Assembly: GCF_001949145.1 (NCBI RefSeq)
Contig: NW_019091604.1
Location: 298,534-312,942 of the forward strand
DNA from: Acanthaster planci
Lineage: Eukaryota; Echinodermata; Asteroidea; Valvatida; Acanthasteridae
Direction: 5' to 3'
Length of the DNA stretch: 14,409 bases
Shown piece by piece: positions 9,073 to 14,409 of the stretch (positions within the stretch are counted from its first letter, which is position 1; every line of letters starts with the position of its first letter). The notes below the pieces were generated by a model. It did not search any database. It worked only from the letters and a program-made list of their open reading frames with translations, and had not been told where the DNA came from. Made by a program: the position numbers and the translations under genes.

Positions 9073-9803
9073 TAGAGGAACGTGGTTGTCAACAACCACT
9101 GAGCTGTTTCGGAACTTTCTGTTTTGTGATGACGTCATCTTGACATCATAACTTTAGGAAAATTCTTTCATGAGGGTCTTTGTTGCGTGGAACTTTGATG
9201 TTGATCAAACCTCTGAAATTGCCCAATGGTGGCTTGAAAATGTGTACCAAGTCAATGGGCTGAAATAAACTTTGAAAATTCAATACTAAGTTGCACGATG
9301 ACATCATCACAACATTATCTCTTTAGAATAATTCTTGGATGAGGGTGTTTGTTGGCTATCACTTTGATAGCGATCAAACATTACGGTAGTGGCTTGAAAA
9401 CATGTACAAAGTGAACAGGAAAAAATATTCAAATTCGAGAAGAAATCCCGTGATGACGTCTTCATTACAAATTTCTTCTAAGATCATCCTTGGATGATTG
9501 TCCAAAGGCCTGCAAATTTTGAAGTCAATCAGATTTAGGAAACTGCCAAAGTGGACTGGTGGAAGGAATCTGGCTGACCCCCCAAAAAAAACTAAAGAAA
9601 AAAATTATCAGAAAAGCAATAGCTGTTCCGGCTGTTGCCGAAACAGCTCAAAAGAAAAATAAAAAGAAATTTAGAGGAACTTGGTTGTGAACAACCACTG
9701 AGCTGTTGGGAACTTTCTGTTTGGTGATGACGTCATCATGACATCATAACTTTAGGATAATTCTTTCATGAGGGTCTTTGTTACGTGTAACTTTGATGTT
9801 GCG
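9073..9803. repeat. Diverged tandem repeat array with TGACGTCA sites and a conserved hairpin
   Basis: A block starting TAGAGGAAC at 9073 recurs at 9672 and is alike over about 130 bases. Between them are two more diverged units, with the GATGAC core at about 9127, 9296, 9451 and 9725. Most units continue into a segment with TTTAG then ATGAGGGT. GTGGCTTGAAAA recurs exactly 160 bases apart (9229 and 9389). Both outer blocks contain a hairpin, GTGGTTGT/ACAACCAC at 9082-9099 and TGGTTGT/ACAACCA at 9682-9697, and the palindrome TGACGTCA. GAGCTGTTTCGG at 9101-9112 is matched inverted at 9638-9649. This looks like a host dispersed repeat inserted between viral genes, but no family was recognised. 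Confidence 0.7.
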
Positions 9804-10032
9804 GACATATGGAAGCACCATCGCACTTTACACATTCGTTTCTTCTCCGTTTATGAGGACAAACGCCAGAACTGTTGCACTCAATGTGTCAGCTCTTCTG
9901 TCGGCCATGAGGGCACTTGTTCTTATCAGTATACTCTCTCTTTTTATTAATATTACAACTGAGATTATTATCACCGGTTAATCTAATTTTAAAATTAGAA
10001 ATATCTTTTGATTTCTAACAGATGTTGCATTT
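9804..10032. other. Short AT-rich gap, nothing recognised
   Basis: The gap lies between the repeat array and the 3' end of the ATPase pseudogene. Two overlapping + frames of 60-67 codons begin inside the repeat and run into this stretch. They have no motif and oppose the viral genes, so I treat them as chance. Confidence 0.4.
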
Positions 10033-10673
10033 TTACACATTGTTAATTACTGGGAATTGATAAAATATTTTATCATTTTTATTGGAGTAAATATGAAACT
10101 GGGGCTCGGCATTTAACACCAGCGTGGTAAATTTCACATCCTGCAAATGCTTTTTAATCGGTTCCCGTTCTTCGTGGGGCACAACGTCGTTTTCGTCCAA
10201 ATATTGTTCAAAACTGTTTTGATCCTTAGAGTGAGACATCGCGACCCACGCTATGTTTTTTCTCATGTCTTTTAATACCAAGTTGTACTTTTGAGTTAAT
10301 AGCCAACATGAATGTTAGTAATGTCGACCACTGAATGCCACTTTGCTTAGTGCACAGGTATTGCTTCCTTTCGATCAGATGCACAGTCATCAATTATAAA
10401 CAGCGTATATACCCCATCGAAAACTTTTTGATACAAGTCGATGGCCTCATTTAACTCGAATTTCTCTCGATCAAGGTCACACAAATAGACATTCTCATCG
10501 GTATAAACCCACAGCCGATCCAAATAAGTCTTATTCTTAAACAACGTGGGGCAAATTATCACAATCGCCTCGTATGTGAACCGATATTCTGTTTCCAAAA
10601 GATTCAAAATCCACCGAGTCTGGCCACTACTCGTTTGGCCCACAATTAAGGCGCAGTGAGGTGATTTATTCAT
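10033..10673 (-). pseudogene. Viral genome-packaging ATPase (FtsK/HerA, A32 type), broken
   Basis: ATPases of this family power packaging of viral DNA into capsids. The frame starts MNKSPHCALIVGQTSSGQT; residues 12-19 are a P-loop in which the essential Lys is Gln (codon CAG at 10620-10622, one base from AAG). The Walker B strand TLFIIDD is at about 90-96. The first frame stops at 10347. A frame change near 10350-10365 leads to a second frame with AFSGRHY, a TAA at 10315-10317, then LTQKYN and a C-terminal part with KDQNSFEQYLDENDVV, ending at 10033. The total of about 213 codons is near the family's usual size. The ATG lies only a few bases after the capsid gene's end, a compact viral layout. 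One missense change in the active site, one frameshift and one stop make it a pseudogene of an endogenous Polinton/adintovirus-like virus. Confidence 0.85.
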
Positions 10674-10679
10674 GGTATT

Positions 10680-11524
10680 TTAATAAACTAAACTTTTAAA
10701 GGTGCCATTTTCCACAGGATTATCAAATACACGTACATCATCAACGGCCCAGCAGTTTCTGCCTCTTTTTCCAACTGTATTGATATATCACCACCTCCAC
10801 CCAACGGCCTACCCGAGCCATGAGCTGAGTTATTGTCGGAACTTCGGAAATAGAGCTGTAGCCCATACTTGTCTTTCAAATAACTGCCCATATCAACGCC
10901 TGTAAGATTCAGATCTTTCACAACCGCACGCCCCAATTCAGTGTCCGAGTCCCCGAAATACTTGGAGATTTCGGTATAGTGTTGATATTCGAACAGCCCT
11001 AGCGAGTACAGCTGATTGGGCTTACCCTCGACCGTTACGCTTGTTTTCGTGATATGCGTGTTGTAAAATGGGTTATTTGCGACAGGATCTCTGAATAATA
11101 TTAAAATCCCTTTCAAGCTTTTTCATTGTTTGATCAATGCTGATGTTCCCCAACATGTCTGATTTATTAATGAGTTGCTTCCACGAGTGAATCCGGTCGA
11201 ATGGTAATACACGTTTCCCTTATGCTTTCGCCGCAAACTTTGGGCCAGGTCTCGATTGGTTACGACTTCGTACTCCAACGTTAGGTCAGAAATGCTGTAC
11301 TCCGTGGCCGTGTCTGTACTTTTGACCACCTTGTCGTGACCGTTAAGCGTCAACTGATACGTCAAAGGCTCTTTGAAACCCGAGGGGTAAAAAGGCCCAT
11401 GATTGGTTAAGGGTTTTTGTCGAAATTGACCATCCGCGAACTTCCGCGGAGCTCGCGGACAAAAATTGGCCCTTGGCAACCGATCGTCAGCGACTCCCTT
11501 AAGCTTATTGGCATCGTCTAACAA
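10680..11524 (-). pseudogene. Capsid-like protein, probably the double-jelly-roll major capsid protein of a Polinton/adintovirus-like virus; broken
   Basis: Two frames in the same register are separated by one TGA codon (11123-11125). The upstream part (from 11524) contains LTYQLTLNGHDKVVKSTD and YEVVTNRDLAQSL. The downstream part has SLKGILILFRDP, TSVTVEGKPNQLYSLGLF and LYFRSSDNNSAHGSGRPL. I recall this pattern from capsid proteins of Polinton-like elements in invertebrate genomes. Near 10735 the frame slips; another frame then reads VENGTFKSLVY to a TAA at 10680-10682, closer to the family's usual end. The first frame has no ATG (it begins at a TTG) and an upstream TAA. It is also short for a major capsid protein, so the N-terminal part is missing. 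Adjacency to the packaging ATPase supports a virion role. It could be a minor capsid protein instead. Confidence 0.7.
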
Positions 11525-11742
11525 TGGCCTTTGTTAATGCTAATTTTCCAGGTCTTTTCTGCTATTTTCTGGGCAGTTCATGCGGGCTTCTCAAACATTC
11601 TTTTGACTTAGCGTCCAATCATACTTTGTTGGTAGCCCTCTTTTTTCTTGAAGCCCCATGTTTCTTTCGCTTTAACACTGTGGAAAACGTAATTTTTCCC
11701 TTGCGCTTTGAGATAATGTTACGGGTCAGAAACTATATTTAA
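11525..11742 (-). pseudogene. Possible degraded basic protein frame upstream of the capsid gene
   Basis: On the - strand from 11742 one frame is rich in Lys and Arg. It contains GFKKKEGYQQSMIGR and, after a stop, VKRMFEKPA, then TAQKIAEKTWKISINKG after another. Its three internal stops are one TAA and two TGA, and it ends at a TAG. This could be the relic of another viral gene or of the missing capsid N-terminus in a different register, but composition alone could give the same picture. I do not recognise a family. Confidence 0.22.
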
Positions 11743-12315
11743 TAATGGGGAAGAAAAAAAAGTTTTTTGTAGAACTTCACTAGCCTTCCAAAGTTTAGTG
11801 GCGGAAGCTTTCTGCATAAAATAGGTATTAAAAACATTACTTTCTACCACGATGAATATTTTTTAACACTGCGCTATCCAGACGTTTCTGACCCATGAAA
11901 TTATCGTTGAATTAATTTTAAGCCTGGTTTTGTTTCTTGTACAGTAGGTTTTATTATTATTCCATCAAAGGCTTATACAGGTATTTATTTTCTTAGTCAT
12001 TTTTTCCTTTAGCCGTAATAAAAAATGTTGGGTTTTTTGAAAATAATTGCAGTAAAGGTAATTTAAGCTTAACGGGTTGACCGCAATTCATGGCCTACAT
12101 TACCCCATTAGCTGATAAGTGAATATATAAAAGCAAATGTGTCAAGCTCTGCAGTCTGGGTGATACTGTTGCTTATACTGTACTGGTGATACTTAGCGAC
12201 CTGATTTTGCCATAGTCACGGGAATTTAAAGCAAAATTTTATTTTGCGACAACGCGGAACTCGCGGGGTGCGCAGACTTCCAATCAGGTCTTGAGTCGTT
12301 AGTAAACGGTGTGTT
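11743..12315. other. No gene recognised; AT-rich spacer
   Basis: No reading frame of note is present on either strand. The sequence is AT-rich. A TATA-like run ATATATAAAAGC occurs at about 12123-12134, but no gene starts in the expected distance. It separates the leftward capsid/ATPase genes from the rightward second module, so divergent promoters could lie here if the two belong to one viral segment. Confidence 0.4.
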
Positions 12316-12440
12316 CTAGACCAGCCCCTCTTTTCCGCTTCCCAGACTAGAAGGGACTTCCCCCAGAACTTGTGACCCCCAAAACCGGGACCTCCCCCAA
12401 GCCCTCGTGACCGCTCCTGGAAAACCCCAAACGCTCCGAG
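12316..12440 (+). repeat. C-rich tandem repeat tract upstream of module copy 2
   Basis: The + strand is rich in C. A 34-base unit beginning GGGACTTCCCCCAG at 12353 repeats imperfectly at 12387 (GGGACCTCCCCCAA). It occupies the same place relative to the small ORF and the cysteine-ladder gene as the 38-base tract at 6319-6600, although the unit sequences have diverged. Shared position and composition make it part of the duplicated module. Confidence 0.6.
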
Positions 12441-12482
12441 GAAAAAATTGAAAAGAGTTTCTCAACATTTCTCTAAAGTAAA

Positions 12483-12590
12483 ATGCTTCCAATTTTTGCC
12501 ACTAAATTTGAATATGCTAAATTAGTTGCCACCCATGCGGCATGGCTAAGTATAAACGGTTACGAAACGAAACGAGATTTAATTGACTAG
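12483..12590 (+). CDS. Small RPB6/omega-like ORF, module copy 2 (35 codons)
   Basis: The ATG at 12483 opens a 35-codon frame containing FATKFEYAKLVATHAAWL and ending in a TAG at 12588-12590. The TKFExAKLxxTxA pattern resembles the first helical segment of the RPB6/omega subunit of RNA polymerase, which some large DNA viruses encode. The protein is less than half the usual length and His replaces the conserved Arg after Thr. Against copy 1 (6626-6808) the aligned codons differ mostly by silent changes. Homology between the copies continues past this stop into a stretch shared as ATTTGCTTGGTGAGA, so the protein was probably longer and this copy is truncated. An in-frame stop lies just upstream, so the start is set by the ATG. 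The RPB6 identity is tentative. Confidence 0.45.
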   Translation: MLPIFATKFEYAKLVATHAAWLSINGYETKRDLID

Positions 12591-12756
12591 CAAAGCTGGA
12601 CGTGCAAAACCAAAAGCATTGCATTTGCTTGGTGAGAAAGACTAAAATCGGCAAACAGGTTTATATTAAAGCCAAAGGAAATATTTATTCCCAATAATTT
12701 ACTCTCTGCTTAAAAACTAAAAAACTAAATAGAAACCAGACAAATATGAAAAAGAT

Positions 12757-13240
12757 ATGATAAATCGTAAAACAAACGTCAATTGTCACTTTTGCCAAGA
12801 CACTACAAACTCGGTTTACTTGGTAGATTCGTACGGTTGCTTGCGCTGTTTAAATTCTGACTGTTTATTTGAATGCACCAATTGTAGAGAATGCCACGAC
12901 TGCCACAAATGTAACGACTGCAGAAAATGCACTCAGTGCTCTACTTGCGACGTGTGCAGCGAATGCATAAATTGCGTAACTTGTTTCAATTGCTACGACT
13001 GCTAACATTCAAATGCCTTGGACAGTTGCGGAGACTGTTTCGATTGCGGCAATTGTATAGAATACTTTGGTTGTAATAATTGCACCTACTGCGTAAATTG
13101 CTTCAAGTTGGACGGCATGGATCACGTGGTACTCGTGGACGGCAAGCACGAAAAGATGAGGCACAAAAGAGACAACGACCTGCTGTCTAATTTTGCGTCT
13201 AAACTCGATTCTGATTTATATGAAATTGGTTAATAATCGA
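12757..13240 (+). pseudogene. Cysteine-ladder protein gene, module copy 2 (one premature stop)
   Basis: The frame starts at the ATG at 12757 and has an N-terminal NCHFC and GCLRC pair, like a small zinc-binding knuckle. From residue 40 to 82 Cys occurs at every third position without a gap, 15 in a row (for example CHDCHKCNDCRKCTQC). A TAA at 13003-13005 follows. The same frame then continues, and the next Cys is nine residues after the last, so the three-residue phase is kept across the stop. That argues for one gene with a late nonsense change. The second ladder (DSCGDCFDCGNC, then CNNCTYCVNC) leads to a charged tail with SKLDSDLYEIG, after which a one-base shift near 13230 ends the frame. 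No known family was recognised. A metal-rich or disulfide-rich rod is an inference. Confidence 0.75.
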
Positions 13241-13399
13241 ATATGCCGTGACATTGAAGATTTAATTAAAGTAGAAATTCTGCCAGAAGATTTAAAAGAC
13301 GCGGCCGATTAGGCCAACAATAATGAGAACAATTTCAGACAAAGCTGAAAAATCAGATCCATGCCAACCCAAGTGTGCATTGTAACTGATGACCACTAG
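13241..13399 (+). pseudogene. Decayed acidic tail of the cysteine-ladder gene, copy 2
   Basis: The homology with copy 1 continues beyond the frameshift as DIEDL-like and VEILPEDLKDAAD-like pieces in changing frames, then to a segment matching the copy 1 end near 7500-7555. Stops and small indels show that this copy has lost its tail. Copy 1 preserves this part more cleanly (frame at 7286-7561), so the two copies have decayed at different places. Confidence 0.5.
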
Positions 13400-13582
13400 C
13401 GTCTCAATGCCAACAATACCAACCCCAATGTCGTATATGGTCCTTATGACTCAAGCAAATTAACTATTTTAAATTCCGTGATTAAAGAAGGCACTTATGT
13501 AACTCAATACTGCTCACTCATTTATTATACACACGGAGGCCTAGAAAAGAGCCTGTTAATTGTGATGCCAGATACGGCATAA
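13400..13582 (+). pseudogene. Open stretch of about 60 codons with coding character, unknown
   Basis: Between a TAG at 13397-13399 and a TAA at 13580-13582 one frame stays open and reads NANNTNPNVVYGPYDSSKLT, then later EGTYVTQYCSLIYY and EKSLLIVMPDTA. It alternates hydrophobic and polar residues in a beta-like way. There is no early ATG, so it looks like part of a longer, broken gene. The same frame resumes after its stop with VTKFVINYEGQ near 13633-13665. I do not recognise it. It lies just before the 169-codon ORF and could be an upstream gene of the same virus. Confidence 0.35.
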
Positions 13583-13590
13583 ATCACGTC

Positions 13591-13600
13591 TATAAATAGG
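13591..13600 (+). promoter_or_regulatory. Possible TATA box for the 169-codon ORF
   Basis: TATAAATAGG matches the eukaryotic TATA consensus and lies 75 bases before the ATG at 13666, a workable distance for a start site about 30 bases downstream of it. The surrounding DNA is AT-rich, so chance is a fair alternative. Confidence 0.3.
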
Positions 13601-13665
13601 GAACGCAGGATAAAACTGCCAATAATATTGTAGGTAACCAAATTTGTTATCAACTACGAAGGCCA

Positions 13666-14175
13666 ATGATGCGTATACTCGACGCTATAAATATGGCGGT
13701 TTACGAGTTTATTGGAAACCAGGCTACTACTACGTCCATCATACCGTTATGCACGGTAAACGCTTACAAAGGCAGTCGAGATATAGACGATTTAAACAGG
13801 GTACCATACGTCGTTAAACCGCCCTACTCAGACAAAAATTTCATGTACGTTAAAATTGATTTTTATTCCTCGTTATTTGACCATCGAAAGAGGCCCATCA
13901 CCTCGTCAAATATTGAGAAATTTATAGATAAAAGACGCGATGCGCAATCACTCATTTATCCAAAAGACATGTATTATGGAGCTTACTGTCTGCTTTCTTG
14001 CCTCACCAGCATTAGATACACAGTCTCGACGGCCTTGTTGAAGGTTAGAAATGACGGACTTATTTTAAATAAATCGGCATTGCAATCACTTAGAGGATTT
14101 GACCTTCACGAAACTGAATCTGAATGTGAGACTGAATCTGAATTAGAAACTCCCGTGAAATTAAAGGTGGATTAA
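13666..14175 (+). CDS. Unknown 169-codon protein, probably viral
   Basis: I do not recognise this protein. The frame is intact, starts MMRILDAINMAVYEFIGNQ and ends at a TAA. The middle (about 51-95) is charged and Tyr/Lys-rich, with KNFMYVKIDFYSSLFDHRKR. Residues 103-127 (MYYGAYCLLSCLTSIRYTVSTALLK) are moderately hydrophobic but interrupted by charge, so a membrane segment is uncertain. The C-terminus is acidic, with repeated ETESE units (HETESECETESELETP) near 150-164. An overlapping + frame from about 13667 also reads without a stop for some 50 codons and is Tyr/Arg-rich, so the first third could belong to either frame. It follows the second cysteine-ladder module on the same strand with no sign of introns. 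Confidence 0.5.
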   Translation: MMRILDAINMAVYEFIGNQATTTSIIPLCTVNAYKGSRDIDDLNRVPYVVKPPYSDKNFMYVKIDFYSSLFDHRKRPITSSNIEKFIDKRRDAQSLIYPKDMYYGAYCLLSCLTSIRYTVSTALLKVRNDGLILNKSALQSLRGFDLHETESECETESELETPVKLKVD

Positions 14176-14409
14176 ATTTGATAATTAGACAACTAACAGT
14201 TTTTAAACCTCAGTTATTCTCATGCCACTTAAATAATTAACAACAGTTAAAAAACATGGACAATTATTTACCAAGTAGTATTATATATCAATCGTGGATC
14301 AAATTTTCCCTCCTATACCTATCTACCAACACCGATTCCAAAAGTCAACACAATCATGTGGGCAAATAAAAGCAGAATAATATTTTCATAGTATTTATCC
14401 CCACATGCA
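14176..14409. other. AT-rich end of window, no gene
   Basis: No frame of note is present. A 12-base word CCTCCTATACCT at 14309-14320 also occurs at 6322-6333, at the left edge of the first C-rich tract. This might mark the start of another module copy beyond the window, but the match is too short to rely on. Confidence 0.4.

Noticed and set aside
9073-9803. CRISPR-like array
   Set aside because: Units are about 155-170 bases, diverged and without unique spacers between short identical repeats, in a eukaryotic setting.
9768-9981. Two + frames of 60-67 codons
   Set aside because: They start inside the repeat array and overlap each other with no family resemblance.
11123-11125. TGA as a recoded or readthrough codon in the capsid gene
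   Set aside because: Other breaks, a TAA and a frameshift in the ATPase and a slip at the capsid end, show general decay, so recoding is not needed.
12123-12134. TATA box upstream of module copy 2
   Set aside because: The nearest gene start is about 350 bases away and the region is AT-rich; the other module copy has no equivalent that I can see.
10033-14409. Complete Polinton with polymerase, integrase and terminal repeats
   Set aside because: No polymerase B, integrase or protease motifs and no long terminal inverted repeats are visible, so only fragments can be claimed.

Overview
The window looks like animal nuclear DNA, probably from a marine invertebrate; the species cannot be named from the sequence. 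Two short exons with canonical AG/GT borders (2462-2577 and 3182-3272) encode the C-terminal part of an E2 ubiquitin-conjugating enzyme of the UBE2Z (USE1) type on the + strand. No preceding or following exon was found. Everything from about 3.3 kb onward may therefore lie in an intron of that gene or 3' of it.

Transposon relics surround the exons. About 1.14-1.98 kb holds a decayed tyrosine recombinase of the DIRS/Ngaro type. About 4.6-5.8 kb holds a decayed Penelope-like reverse transcriptase. That copy is split by a 201-bp hAT-type MITE with 20-bp terminal inverted repeats and a perfect 8-bp target duplication, so the order of insertion can be read directly. A diverged tandem repeat with TGACGTCA sites and a conserved hairpin occupies about 9.07-9.80 kb.

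The most interesting part is 6.3-14.2 kb, which carries intronless, compact genes of an endogenous DNA virus in the Polinton/adintovirus lineage, now decayed. On the - strand a capsid-like gene is followed a few bases later by a packaging ATPase of the FtsK/A32 type, then further on by an unknown 131-codon ORF. Both recognised genes are broken, and the ATPase has Gln in place of the Walker A lysine. On the + strand a module is present twice (about 6.33-7.56 and 12.32-13.39 kb). It consists of a C-rich tandem repeat, a small ORF with an RPB6/omega-like look whose two copies differ mostly at third codon positions, and a gene for a striking protein with Cys at every third residue. The second copy is followed by a decayed open stretch and an intact unknown 169-codon ORF.

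I see no polymerase B, integrase, protease or terminal repeats of the viral element. It is a set of fragments, possibly from two related insertions, and not a complete element. The three-residue cysteine ladder and the accompanying small ORF, duplicated next to Polinton-type capsid genes, are the best candidates for something undescribed.
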